Positions 10,622-19,412 of a stretch of DNA of 64,000 bases are shown here, piece by piece. The notes beneath the pieces were generated by a model. That model was not told where the DNA came from, ran no database searches, and saw nothing but the letters and a program-made list of their open reading frames with translations. This DNA comes from Halorussus aquaticus (lineage in GTDB: Archaea; Halobacteriota; Halobacteria; Halobacteriales; Haladaptataceae), in assembly GCF_024218795.1 (NCBI RefSeq), contig NZ_CP100401.1, positions 248,001 through 312,000 of the forward strand. Reading direction: 5' to 3'. The first letter of the stretch is position 1, and the number at the start of each line of letters is the position of its first letter. The translations under genes were made by a program, and so were the position numbers.

Positions 10622-11068
10622 TTACTCCGTCACCACGGTTACCGGCCCGTCGAAGTTGAGGATGATGGACTGCGTGAGGTCGCCGAACAGCGCCTTCCCC
10701 GCGGGCGAACGCTTCTTCCCGGCGATGAACAGGTGGTCGCAGTCGTAGCGTTCGGCGGCGTCGAGGATTTCTGTCTGTTCGTTTCCGAGCGCACCCACCG
10801 CCTCCCACGACACGTCGATGCCGTCCAGCGCCTCGCGGCCGATGTCGGCGGCGAACGCCTCGGCCCCTTCGCGGGCCTTCTCCTCCGAGTAGCCCACCGC
10901 GTCGTTGGGAATCGACTCCATCGTCTGGCGCTTCTCCTCGTACTCGTCGTCCGTCGTGACGTGGAGCAACACCAGCGAGGCGTCTACCGCGGCGGCGAGT
11001 TCGCCCGCCTCCCGCACGAGGGCCTTGGTGGACTCTTCGGCGTCGACGACGGCGAGTGCGCGTTCCAT
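10622..11068 (-). CDS. Universal stress protein (UspA family)
   Basis: 148 residues, a single Usp domain. It opens ALAVVDAEESTKALVREA with the first strand and helix, has YDCDHLFIAGKKRSP in the middle and ends FGDLTQSIILNFDGPVTVVTE. The ATP-binding loop G-2X-G-9X-G(S/T) is recognisable only in modified form (AGKKRSPAGKALFGDLTQ), so nucleotide binding is not guaranteed. Haloarchaea carry many such proteins with unclear individual roles. A TATA-like element sits 25-33 bases upstream of the ATG, suggesting a leaderless transcript. Confidence 0.88.
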   Translation of the reverse strand: MERALAVVDAEESTKALVREAGELAAAVDASLVLLHVTTDDEYEEKRQTMESIPNDAVGYSEEKAREGAEAFAADIGREALDGIDVSWEAVGALGNEQTEILDAAERYDCDHLFIAGKKRSPAGKALFGDLTQSIILNFDGPVTVVTE

Positions 11069-11092
11069 ATAAGGGGCATGAAGGGACGGGTA

Positions 11093-11101
11093 GATAAATA
11101 A
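11093..11101 (-). promoter_or_regulatory. TATA box of the uspA-type gene
   Basis: TTATTTATC on the minus strand, 25-33 bases before the start codon at 11068, the spacing expected for a leaderless haloarchaeal transcript. Confidence 0.5.
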
Positions 11102-11170
11102 CCCGATTATATAATAAGTATTAGCACGGGTTCGGGCGTCGGGTCAGTGGCGTGGTAGTTGTTCACCACC

Positions 11171-11176
11171 TATTTA
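11171..11176 (+). promoter_or_regulatory. TATA-like element of the PhoD-type gene
   Basis: TATTTA about 25-30 bases before the GTG at 11201. This spacing supports transcription starting at or next to that GTG and is one reason for choosing it as the start. Confidence 0.45.
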
Positions 11177-11200
11177 CCGTCGTGCGTCGTTACCGGGTCC

Positions 11201-13021
11201 GTGCCAGAACGAGAACCGACGCGCCGAGACGTGCTAGAGGCGGCCGGTGCCGCGACGCTCGGCGGGACGTTATCGGCGCTCTCCGCGTCGAACGCGGCCG
11301 CCGCCAGAGTCGTCCCGGAGTCGGTCGCGGCGGGCGAGCGCTTCGAGGTCGAACGCGAACGAGCAACGTCGGTCTTTCCCCAGTCGGTCGCGAGCGGCGG
11401 TCCCACTCCGAGCGGCGTCCTGCTCTGGACGCGCATCGACCCCGACGCGAACGACGGCGAGACGCCGCTGGTCGTCGAGGTTGCCGAAGACGAGGGGTTC
11501 GACCGCACCGTCTACGAGGGAATCGTCCCGGCGAGCAAGTTCGGGAAGGAGTCCGACTACACCGTGACCGTGGACGTAGACGGCGAGTTAGGCCCCGACA
11601 GTCGGTACTTCTACCGCTTCGTCTACGGCGGCGACGCCAGCGAAGTCGGACGGTGTCGCACCCTGCCGACCCCCGACGCGAGTCCCGACTCGGTCGAGTT
11701 CGCGGTGGCCTCGTGCAACAACTACCTCCACGGGTACTTCGGCGCGTTCGGTCGCATCGCCGAGTCGGAGGTCGATTTCCTCGTCCACCTCGGGGACTTC
11801 ATCTACGAGTACGCCGGTGACGGGCCGGGCGACCGCTCCATCGACCTGCCGAGCGGACGCCAGAAGGCCGCCGGACTGGCCGACTACCGACACCTCTACC
11901 GGACGTACCGCTCGGACGAACTCCTCCGGCGCGCCCTCCGGCGTCACACCCTGATTCACACGTGGGACGACCACGAAATCGTCAACGACCGGTGGTGGAG
12001 TTACGAGGCCGACGCCCCGCAGACGAACAGTCATCCGCGGGGCCACGACCCCGAGTTCATGCGCCGGTTGTACGTCGCCGGTATCCGGGCCTACACCGAG
12101 TACGTCCCGGTGCGCGCCGAGTACGACCCCTCCGGCGAAGACGGGCGCGAACTCGCACCCGACGAGATTCGGGAGGGGTTCAGGCTCTATCGGTCGTTCC
12201 GGTTCGGGGACCTCGTAGACCTGTTCGTGACCGACGAGCGCCTGTATCGTTCGAGGCCGCCGGACACCGACGGTCCCGGCCCGACGGTCTCCGCCGACGT
12301 CGCCGCGGAGAACCCCGGTCGGACGATGCTCGGTGCCGACCAACGGGAGTGGCTCCTCGACGGGATGACCGGCTCCGACGCCCGCTGGAGGCTCTGGGCG
12401 AACGAGGTGCTGGCGGCCGCCTTCCGATTCGTAGACGGCGACGGCGTGACGGTCAACGCCGACGCGTGGGACGGCTACGCGACCGAACGCGAGCGAGTCC
12501 TCTCGCACCTCGCGGAGGCCGACGTGGAGAACGTGGTCGCGCTGACCGGCGACATGCACAGTTACCTCGCGGCCTACCTGCTGACCGAGTATCGCCTGAC
12601 TGCGGCCGCGGGAGACGGGCCGGACTCCGAAGCGGGCGAGCGTGCGGGCGTCGAGTTCATGGCCCCCGCTGTCAGCAGTGACAATCTCGAAGCGATGGGT
12701 TCGCTCTCGGACTCCTCGACGGAGACCATCGCGTCGGCGTTGGAGGCCCAGAACCCTCACGTCGAGTGGTTCGACAGCAGTCACTGGGGGTACGCGGTCG
12801 TGGAAGTCGAGCGGGACCGACTCGTCTACTCGGCCTACGCCGTGGACCGGAGCGTAGACTCGGCCGACGCGAGCGAACGCCTCTTGCGCCGATATCGAGT
12901 TCCGGCCGGAACCCACGAGATAGAGCGCGTCGAGACGGACGAAACGCGCGATAACGACGACGCGTCGCTGACGGAATCGAAACGTAAACGGACTGAACGA
13001 AACGGACCCGACGAGACGTGA
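11201..13021 (+). CDS. PhoD-like alkaline phosphatase/phosphodiesterase, Tat-exported
   Basis: 606 residues from the GTG at 11201. A twin-arginine signal (PTRRDVLEAAGAATLGG) occupies the first 35 residues. The N-terminal Ig-like PhoD domain (FPQSVASGGPTPSGVLLWTRI) is followed by the catalytic metallophosphatase domain: VASCNNYLHGYFGAF, VHLGDFIYEYAGDG, HTWDDHEIVNDRWW and LTGDMHSYLA supply the Fe/Ca ligands. PhoD enzymes release phosphate from extracellular esters. The in-frame ATG at 11159 would place the arginines too far inside, so the GTG is preferred. The C-terminus is an acidic, charged tail. No phosphate-transport genes are adjacent. Confidence 0.9.
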   Translation: MPEREPTRRDVLEAAGAATLGGTLSALSASNAAAARVVPESVAAGERFEVERERATSVFPQSVASGGPTPSGVLLWTRIDPDANDGETPLVVEVAEDEGFDRTVYEGIVPASKFGKESDYTVTVDVDGELGPDSRYFYRFVYGGDASEVGRCRTLPTPDASPDSVEFAVASCNNYLHGYFGAFGRIAESEVDFLVHLGDFIYEYAGDGPGDRSIDLPSGRQKAAGLADYRHLYRTYRSDELLRRALRRHTLIHTWDDHEIVNDRWWSYEADAPQTNSHPRGHDPEFMRRLYVAGIRAYTEYVPVRAEYDPSGEDGRELAPDEIREGFRLYRSFRFGDLVDLFVTDERLYRSRPPDTDGPGPTVSADVAAENPGRTMLGADQREWLLDGMTGSDARWRLWANEVLAAAFRFVDGDGVTVNADAWDGYATERERVLSHLAEADVENVVALTGDMHSYLAAYLLTEYRLTAAAGDGPDSEAGERAGVEFMAPAVSSDNLEAMGSLSDSSTETIASALEAQNPHVEWFDSSHWGYAVVEVERDRLVYSAYAVDRSVDSADASERLLRRYRVPAGTHEIERVETDETRDNDDASLTESKRKRTERNGPDET

Positions 13022-13086
13022 AATGTGACCGAGGATTTTTAGGGGATGGCTGAGTTTACTCGTACAGTTCAGGGGGCCGCCAAGCT

Positions 13087-15342
13087 ATGTCCACGCATCC
13101 GAGGTTCCGTCCGCTCACCGGTGCGACTGGCCTCGACGTCATCGACCCGATAGAGACACGGCACTTCTCGTTGCGCACGGACTCGCCGGTGAGTCCCTCC
13201 GAGACCGACCCCGACGAGTTCGCGTTCCCCGTCGCCACCGCCTGCCGGATTCGGACCGGGCGACTCTCGTTCTCCTACGCGGTTCCGATGGACGTTCGGA
13301 CGCCCGAGGGCGACCACCGATCCTCCATCGACCTCCCGATGAAGACCGAGTTCCCGGCGGACGAGTATCTGCTGGAACTTCACTCGCCGATAAAAATCTA
13401 CCTCCGTATAGACGGCGCGATGAGCATCGACGCCACCGACGACGGCGTCGTCATCGAGTTAGGCGACGAGACGACCGTGACGGTCGGCGCGCGGTCCTAC
13501 CACAGTTCCCCCGCCGCGACCATTACCGTTCCGGACGACCCGGAAGCGATGATGGAGGCCGTGTCGGCGTTCCCCTCCGCACTCAAGACGACCTCGCCCG
13601 AGCGCGCGTGGCCGACCCTGCGGGGGCACCCGCCGCGCGTCGAGCGCGGGGACGAACTGGTAATCCCCGACGAGTTGGACGTGCCGGACACCGGCATCAC
13701 GATTGCCGTACCGCCGGAGTACGGGTACGTCTACACCGTCGCTCCGCTGGCCTACTATCTCGGCGCGGAGGTCGTCCCCGGCGAGACCGCGAGACTCACG
13801 GCCGACTCCGAAGAGATTCGACACCTCGGCGACGACGTGGCGTCGGTCGGCGAATCGGTCGAGGAGATACTCAAGCGCGTCTTACTGCTGGACTGCGTGA
13901 CCAGAACCGAAGGGTTGTATCCGGACGACCTCCACGAGCGCGACGTGCTGGAGACCCACACGGACCTCGATTTCGGCGCGCTGTACGACGCCCCGCCCGC
14001 CGACCGTCTCGGGGCGTACCTCGCGGTGTCAGACGAGGCGATTGCGACCGTCGAATCGCCGTGGCACCGAATCACGCACGTCGAGGAAGACCCCGGCCCT
14101 GACGCGGTCGAACTCTTGCCGTACGTCGTCAACGACCTGTCGCTGGTCCGCGTGAAGCAGTCCAGCGACGAGCAGTGGTCGCCGACGGAGTCCCAGCGAC
14201 AGACCGGCGAGGCGTTGGAATCGTTCGTCCGGAATCCGACACCGGCGGACGGCGAGGAGGACTTCCTGCGGTCGGCGAGCCTCCGGCGTTCGGTCCGCCG
14301 CAACGACGGGGTGGAGACCCCCGAGTCGGCCCGCGAGAACGAGGGGGACGGTGAGGAGGGCACGCCGCTCGGTAGCGGGACCGCGGCCCGTGACGAGAAC
14401 GCCGCCCGCGGCGTTCCGGGCGAAGGCGGTTACATGCCGCTCCCGGACGTGGACGCGCTCGAACAGGCGTGGATAGGCGACCGGACGCCGGTCGAGGGGA
14501 CGAAGTTGCTGAAGGAAGCGTTCGAGCACGAGACGCCCGATTCCGAGGACGGGAGCGTCGAGATAACGGTGGTCTGCAACGACGCGGAGATGCGCGCGGA
14601 GTTGGAGTCGGCCGCCGAAATCTACGACGACCGAGACGACCTGCGTGCGGACGTTAGCAGCGAGTTCGACGTCACCACCGACGAACTCCGCGACCTGCTC
14701 GCCGAGGAGAGCGACATGTTCCACTTCGTCGGCCACATCGACGGACTGGGCTTCCAGTGTTCGGACGGAATCCTCGACGCCGCGACGCTCGACGAGACGA
14801 ACGCCAAGACGGTGCTACTCAACGGCTGTCGGTCCCACGACCAAGGTGTCGAACTCGTCCGGGCGGGCGCGAGCGCCGCCGTGGTGAGTCTCGGCGACCT
14901 GTGGAACGAGGGCGCGATAGAAGTCGGCGAGACGTTGGCGGAGTTGTTCTTCCATGGCTTTAGCATCGGCCACGCGATGACAATCGTGCGAGAGCATACA
15001 TCTCTCGGGAAGGACTACGTGGTAGTTGGCGACCCCGGTGTGACACTCGCGCAGTGTGAGAATATGCTTCCGTGTATGTATCACATCAGTCAAGACTCAG
15101 AACACTGTTTTGAGACCGATGAAATGGTCGTCGAAGTTCATTCGTATCCGATTCGTAATTGCAGTATCGGAGCCACTTTCCGGACACACCTTCCGGAAGT
15201 TACGCATCATCACGTTGCAGTTGGAGCAGGGGAGCAGTGGAAAGTAACACTCGACAGGCTTCAGAAGGAGTTCCAGCCTATCTCAGAACCATTGATTGTG
15301 GACGGTGAACTGACGTGGACCGATGCCTTGCTAGATAATTAA
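13087..15342 (+). CDS. CHAT-domain (caspase-like) protein
   Basis: 751 residues. The first about 480 residues form a large module of unknown fold that is acidic with no signal peptide, then a low-complexity linker (about 400-460), then a CHAT protease-like domain. The proposed dyad is His550 in FHFVGHIDG and Cys581 in LLNGCRSHD, with the usual strand between them and GASAAVVSLGD and LFFHGFSIGHAM following. CHAT domains are caspase-family cysteine proteases used in bacterial and archaeal immunity and signalling. The last about 120 codons (from roughly 14980) are conspicuously AT-rich compared with the rest, and end in a 4-base overlap with a small gene on the other strand. The N-terminal module and substrate are unknown. 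Confidence 0.82.
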   Translation: MSTHPRFRPLTGATGLDVIDPIETRHFSLRTDSPVSPSETDPDEFAFPVATACRIRTGRLSFSYAVPMDVRTPEGDHRSSIDLPMKTEFPADEYLLELHSPIKIYLRIDGAMSIDATDDGVVIELGDETTVTVGARSYHSSPAATITVPDDPEAMMEAVSAFPSALKTTSPERAWPTLRGHPPRVERGDELVIPDELDVPDTGITIAVPPEYGYVYTVAPLAYYLGAEVVPGETARLTADSEEIRHLGDDVASVGESVEEILKRVLLLDCVTRTEGLYPDDLHERDVLETHTDLDFGALYDAPPADRLGAYLAVSDEAIATVESPWHRITHVEEDPGPDAVELLPYVVNDLSLVRVKQSSDEQWSPTESQRQTGEALESFVRNPTPADGEEDFLRSASLRRSVRRNDGVETPESARENEGDGEEGTPLGSGTAARDENAARGVPGEGGYMPLPDVDALEQAWIGDRTPVEGTKLLKEAFEHETPDSEDGSVEITVVCNDAEMRAELESAAEIYDDRDDLRADVSSEFDVTTDELRDLLAEESDMFHFVGHIDGLGFQCSDGILDAATLDETNAKTVLLNGCRSHDQGVELVRAGASAAVVSLGDLWNEGAIEVGETLAELFFHGFSIGHAMTIVREHTSLGKDYVVVGDPGVTLAQCENMLPCMYHISQDSEHCFETDEMVVEVHSYPIRNCSIGATFRTHLPEVTHHHVAVGAGEQWKVTLDRLQKEFQPISEPLIVDGELTWTDALLDN

Positions 15343-15473
15343 GGACCCATTTTTACATCACCGCTAGCGACAACAGGTCCTGCTTCTGCGAGCAAGAGCG
15401 TGGCCATCCATAGCGCACCCATCAATTTCGGATTCGCTGCGAGCCAATCTGTTACCTCTGACATTTTCGACAT
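15339..15473 (-). CDS. 44-residue hydrophobic peptide gene next to CHAT gene
   Basis: Read on the minus strand from the ATG at 15471-15473: MSKMSEVTDWLAANPKLMGA, then a hydrophobic segment WMATLLLAEAGPVVA and a short tail ending MGP. It resembles a haloarchaeal small-protein family that I recall as DUF7503, whose members have the form polar start, xLAxxPxLxGxL, hydrophobic core, short GP-ending tail. Its stop overlaps the CHAT gene stop by 4 bases in tail-to-tail orientation. Function unknown; a membrane peptide or a partner or substrate of the CHAT protein are possibilities. The resemblance rests on memory, not on a search. Confidence 0.65.
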   Translation of the reverse strand: MSKMSEVTDWLAANPKLMGALWMATLLLAEAGPVVASGDVKMGP

Positions 15474-15845
15474 TGCACCCCTATCTTCAACCGCCCTTAG
15501 TATCTAACTTTCTATATTTTACCTATAGTAATATACAAATACGAAGGCTGTAAGCTACAATTACAGAATTGTGGTCGTTTTGGAGATACTTAGTTCCACG
15601 GTCTCAGAGTACAGATTCTGACGTGGGTGGTTCGAATCGGAAAGGGAAATTAATCGAAATCAGAACTAACCCCACTGTCGGTCCACCACGACGATTTAAA
15701 CTGCCGCATTCCGACCTAATTTCCCCGACGCAAACCGCTAGACCGACGCAGGAGAACGGTAAATATCGCCGTCTCCAATTTATATATTCTACTCTCGGTG
15801 GGAAAATTTATAACCCAACGGGTGGAACACGTGATAAACAAAACC
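15474..15845. other. AT-rich intergenic region between the CHAT locus and the next gene
   Basis: No supported protein gene. Base composition is much lower in G+C than the flanking DNA, continuing the AT-rich end of the CHAT gene. It carries divergent promoters: TATA-like AT stretches near 15500-15520 for the small minus-strand gene and a TTTATAA element for the rightward gene. Confidence 0.5.
15807..15813 (+). promoter_or_regulatory. TATA box of the DUF7504-like gene
   Basis: TTTATAA, centred 36 bases before the ATG at 15846, implying a transcript with a leader of about ten bases. It supports starting at 15846 and not at the in-frame ATG at 15798, which lies upstream of this element. Confidence 0.5.
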
Positions 15846-16604
15846 ATGGCGACGGACGAATACACCCCACGAGGGCCGCCGGACGACTCGCCCTCGGAGG
15901 ACGACTTCACGACGTTTCTGGGTCTGTTGAACGAACTCAAGGCGACCGGCTGTAATCTGCTGGTCGTCGGCGACGCGCCGCGGGAGTTGTTCGCCCGCGC
16001 GAGCGCCCAACTCCTCGGCGACTCGGAGGTGCTTCGCCACCGTGTTCTGGCCGTCACCGACGCCACGCCGGAGAGCGTCGCCGACAGGCTTCCGGACTCG
16101 GACGTGACCCCGCGTCCGTTGGGCGAGACGACCCGACTGCTGAATCACGCGAGCGCGCCGCGGTCGATTACGGCCGCGGCCGACGCGACGACCGTCCCCG
16201 AACTCGCCGGGATTCAGGAGACCTGTATCGCCGACCCCGAACTCCGCGGCCTGCAGTCCGCGCTCGTGGAGGCCATCGAAGACAGCGCCGACTCGGCCGA
16301 CGTGCTCTCCCCGGCCGACCTCCGGGTCGGCGTCGATTCGCTCGTCCCGCTGCTCGAACATCACGGCGTAGACGTCGTCCGGCGGTGTCTGGAGATGGTC
16401 GGCGGGCACGTCCGCGACCACCGCGGGATGGCCCACTACGTGCTCCCGGACGCCTACGAGAGCGACCGGGTGCAGTCGCTCGGCGCGCAGGCCGACGCCA
16501 TCATCGAACTCCGAGCGGTGGACCCCGGCGACCAAGGGCACGACGCCCAACAACGGTGGCACGTCCCGGGTCGGGATATCACGACCGAGTGGACACCGCT
16601 GTAA
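15846..16604 (+). CDS. Haloarchaeal RecA/KaiC-like protein without intact Walker motifs (DUF7504-like)
   Basis: 252 residues, soluble. The segment LLVVGDAPRELFARASAQLL (residues about 38-57) has the position of a Walker A strand-loop-helix but lacks GK[ST], and HRVLAVTDATPESVADRLP follows as the next strand and helix. The rest, with LVPLLEHHGVDVVRRCLEMV and HVRDHRGMAHYVLP, resembles the KaiC-type fold end. I recall a haloarchaeal family with these features as DUF7504, with no proven function; signalling or DNA-binding roles are guesses. It is separated from the CHAT locus by an AT-rich spacer with its own promoter, so co-regulation is not shown. Confidence 0.75.
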   Translation: MATDEYTPRGPPDDSPSEDDFTTFLGLLNELKATGCNLLVVGDAPRELFARASAQLLGDSEVLRHRVLAVTDATPESVADRLPDSDVTPRPLGETTRLLNHASAPRSITAAADATTVPELAGIQETCIADPELRGLQSALVEAIEDSADSADVLSPADLRVGVDSLVPLLEHHGVDVVRRCLEMVGGHVRDHRGMAHYVLPDAYESDRVQSLGAQADAIIELRAVDPGDQGHDAQQRWHVPGRDITTEWTPL

Positions 16605-16796
16605 TCCGCACCGCCCGAGTCGGTCCGTCGCCCCCCGTTCGAGTCACGTCGGTCGCACCGTGCCGTCGGTCGATTCGTCGCCGCTTTCTCCTCACTCAGT
16701 CGAGTCGTTGCCGGTCGAGTAGAGTGCCGTTTCGGCGACTCTAACCCGACTGGAGAATCGAGCTATCGCTCGACCGAAGGAGTCAGCGTCGCGTCG

Positions 16797-16802
16797 AAAA
16801 AA
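16797..16802 (-). terminator. T-run terminator after the binding-protein gene
   Basis: Six A on the plus strand (T6 on the transcript strand) about 20 bases beyond the stop codon of the leftward gene ending at 16822. Confidence 0.4.
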
Positions 16803-16821
16803 CGGGTAACGGCGGGTCGGG

Positions 16822-18609
16822 TCAGTTTATCGAGGTCGTGTTGTACATCTGGCGACTCGGCCCTGCGGCACCGAACTTCGAGATATCCACGTTCTGGTAC
16901 CAGAAGCGCTCGTCGGTCTCGTGATAGACCGGCAGGAACACCACGTCCTCCCAGTTGGCCTCCTCCATTTGGACGTACGATTCGTTACGGGCCGCCTCGG
17001 CCTCGTCGGTCGGGGCGGGATTGTCCTCTATCTGCTCGTAGGCGCTGGCCGCCCGATTGGCCGCAGGAGTACCCGACCAGTTGACGTACGAGATGGGCGC
17101 GTCCTGCGAGGTGTCGGTCTGCGGGGGGTTGAGCAACTGCAGGAAGTTGTCGGGCGCGGGCCAGTCCATGACCCACCCCAGCGAGTACGCCTGCAGGTTC
17201 CCCTCGCGGCCGCGCTGGAGGAGCGTCGAGAACGGCGCGCTCTCGATGTTCATCGAGATATGCGCACTGGCCAACTGGTCGCGCAGGAGTTGGGCCGTCT
17301 GGTTCCACGTGTCCGACCCGGAGTAGATGGTGAAGGTGAACTCGTACTGGTTGTTCGGGCCGTAACCGGCGTCCTCCATCACCTGCCGGGCCTGCTGAAT
17401 CTGGGTCTGGTTGTAGCCGTACGGGTAGTTCTGCTCGGCGTGTTGGGTGTAGGCGTCCGGGCCGCCAGGGTAGATGTTCGGCGGCGTGAAGTGGTAGGCG
17501 GCCTGTCCGCGGCCCTTGAATATCTGCTCGATGACCTGCTGTTGGTTCATCGCGTACGCCGCGGCCTGCCGCGCGGGTTTCTCGACCCGGTTCGTGTTGA
17601 ACCCGATGTAGAAGGCGTTGATAGTGGCGACGCCCAGATAGTTCACCGTCGCACCGTTCCGGACCGGTCCGTACGTCCCGGTCTCGCGCCCCTTGTCGTC
17701 GGTGTTCTCCACGGAGACCTTGTTCGGGTCGTAGAACGGCGTCGGAATCGGGAAGTAGTCCGCGTTCCGATTCATCGCGTAGGTGTAGATGGCGTTGTCG
17801 TCTTCGATGATGCGCCAGTTGACGGCCTCGACCTGTGCGGTCTCTCCGTGGTAGTTCGGGAACCGCGAGACCTCGGCCTCGTCGTTGGACTGCCACGTTT
17901 CGAACTGGAACGGACCGGCCCCGATCGGGTTCTGGGTGGCGAACGTCTGGTACTCCATCTCACCGTCGTACCCCTGAATGTCGCCGAGGATGCCCTCCGG
18001 GAGCGCCGCGAACGAAGTGTACGCCAGTATCGGAAGCGTGGCGTGGAACGGTTCTTCCAGCGTGACCCGGAGCGTATAGTCGTCTACCGCCTCCACGGCG
18101 AGCGTTCCCGGCTTGTAGTTGCCCTCGCTGTCGGTCTCGTGCTGGATCCCGATGGAGTCGAGGATGAAGTACGCTCGTCGGGAGTTGTCCGAGGCGGCCA
18201 ACCGCTCCCACGAGTAGATGAAGTCCTGCGCCGTGACCTCGCCGAAGTCGCCGTGGAACGGCGCGCCCTCTTTGAGGTTGAACGTGTAGGTCGTGAAGTC
18301 GTCGGACCGCTCGTACCCCGTCGCGAGTTGCGTCTGGACTTCAATCGCTCCGTCGGGATAGTTCATCAGCGCGTCGAACATCTGCTGGATGACTCGCCCG
18401 GAGGCGGTGTCGGTCGCCTTGATGGGGTCGAGCGTACTCATCGTCCCGGTATTGATGAGGTTGAGCGTCCCACCAGAACCGCCGCCGCCCCCGCCCTGTT
18501 GCGTGGTCGTCTCCTGCCCGGCCGCGGTACCCGCAATTACGCTAGCCGATGCCGCCCCACCGGTCGCTTTGAGGAACGACCGCCGTGACATGTTGGATTT
18601 CTCGGACAT
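16822..18609 (-). CDS. ABC transporter peptide/nickel-type substrate-binding protein, Tat-exported
   Basis: 595 residues. A Tat signal (SRRSFLKATGGAASASV, residues 9-25) is followed by a glycine-rich linker (about 36-48) and a family-5 extracellular solute-binding domain: GTLNLINTGTMSTLDPI, DFTTYTFNLKEGAPFHG, and a C-terminal part rich in aromatic residues. The signal region has no clear lipobox cysteine, so anchoring is uncertain. The family binds oligopeptides, nickel or other solutes for ABC uptake. No permease or ATPase genes are adjacent, so it is an orphan here and may use a transporter encoded elsewhere. A terminator-like T6 follows the stop. Confidence 0.9.
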   Translation of the reverse strand: MSEKSNMSRRSFLKATGGAASASVIAGTAAGQETTTQQGGGGGGSGGTLNLINTGTMSTLDPIKATDTASGRVIQQMFDALMNYPDGAIEVQTQLATGYERSDDFTTYTFNLKEGAPFHGDFGEVTAQDFIYSWERLAASDNSRRAYFILDSIGIQHETDSEGNYKPGTLAVEAVDDYTLRVTLEEPFHATLPILAYTSFAALPEGILGDIQGYDGEMEYQTFATQNPIGAGPFQFETWQSNDEAEVSRFPNYHGETAQVEAVNWRIIEDDNAIYTYAMNRNADYFPIPTPFYDPNKVSVENTDDKGRETGTYGPVRNGATVNYLGVATINAFYIGFNTNRVEKPARQAAAYAMNQQQVIEQIFKGRGQAAYHFTPPNIYPGGPDAYTQHAEQNYPYGYNQTQIQQARQVMEDAGYGPNNQYEFTFTIYSGSDTWNQTAQLLRDQLASAHISMNIESAPFSTLLQRGREGNLQAYSLGWVMDWPAPDNFLQLLNPPQTDTSQDAPISYVNWSGTPAANRAASAYEQIEDNPAPTDEAEAARNESYVQMEEANWEDVVFLPVYHETDERFWYQNVDISKFGAAGPSRQMYNTTSIN

Positions 18610-18878
18610 GCGAATAGATGGACCACGCTATCGCATATGTAGTTAATTATTTATAATGTGGTACGCGGGAGGTTGGTAAAACGAAGGCTTCTGTCGCGTG
18701 TTTGACCGGAACTTCTCGAACAGAAGAGAGGTCGCGGGAATCGGTAGCGAACGAGCGGGTACGGGCGGCGTACTTCCGAACGAGTCTAGGTCGAGTCCTG
18801 ACAGACGTACGCTGTCTCTCGACAGTTCGTGCATAACAAAGTGACACTCGGTCCTCCTCCCGAGAGACGAACGACACC
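18610..18878. other. Divergent promoter region, binding protein/pilin
   Basis: 269 bases without a gene. The part next to the binding-protein start is AT-rich (TTAATTATTTATAATG near 18644-18659) and carries TATA-like sequence for the leftward gene. Nothing else recognised. Confidence 0.5.
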
Positions 18879-19331
18879 ATGAGACGGAACCGACTCGCCG
18901 ACGTGCTGTCCGCGGACCGCGCCACCTCACCCACCATCGGCGCGGTGCTGCTGGTGGGTATCACGGTACTGCTGGCGACTGCGGCGGGGAGTCAGTTGTT
19001 CGGTCTCGCCGGAAGCCAACAGGGAACGTTCGCCAGCGCGACGGTCGATTACTCGCCGAGCGAAGACCGCGTGGCGGTGACGTGGTTGGCGACCGCCGGG
19101 GCGGAGGAACTGAAAGTCGAGATTCTGGTCGGCGACGAGCGCCGGGTCGTCGGACTCGACGGCGTGGGAGACCGGGTCGTGGTGGACGGCGACGGCGTGA
19201 CCGTGAGTTCCGGGTCGGTCGGGCAGTGGAAGTCACCGACGATTTCGGACGGCGACCGCGTGACGGTGACGGTCCTCGCGGTGAAGAACGGCGAGACTGT
19301 CGTCGTCGCCGAACGGAGCACCACGGTGTGA
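18879..19331 (+). CDS. Type IV pilin-like protein
   Basis: 150 residues. The N-terminus RATSPTIGAVLLVGITVLLATAAGSQLFGL is cut in memory to the haloarchaeal pilin pattern: a charged start, SPTIG-type segment and one long hydrophobic helix used for both membrane insertion and pilus assembly after prepilin peptidase cleavage. The rest is a small beta-rich domain with alternating charged and valine-rich strands. Such pilins build adhesion pili or surface structures. No secretion ATPase or prepilin peptidase is adjacent, so it is likely one of several scattered pilin genes. Confidence 0.8.
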   Translation: MRRNRLADVLSADRATSPTIGAVLLVGITVLLATAAGSQLFGLAGSQQGTFASATVDYSPSEDRVAVTWLATAGAEELKVEILVGDERRVVGLDGVGDRVVVDGDGVTVSSGSVGQWKSPTISDGDRVTVTVLAVKNGETVVVAERSTTV

Positions 19332-19412
19332 CTCCCCGAGCGAGAGCGGACTCACGAACAGATCGAGACCCCGTGAACAGGAATTTGGCGGCACGTCACG
19401 TACGACGGACGC

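Noticed and set aside
15620..15645. GGTTCGAATC string resembling a tRNA T-loop
   Set aside because: No matching T-stem, acceptor stem or anticodon arm could be folded around it, and the flanks are AT-rich intergenic DNA.
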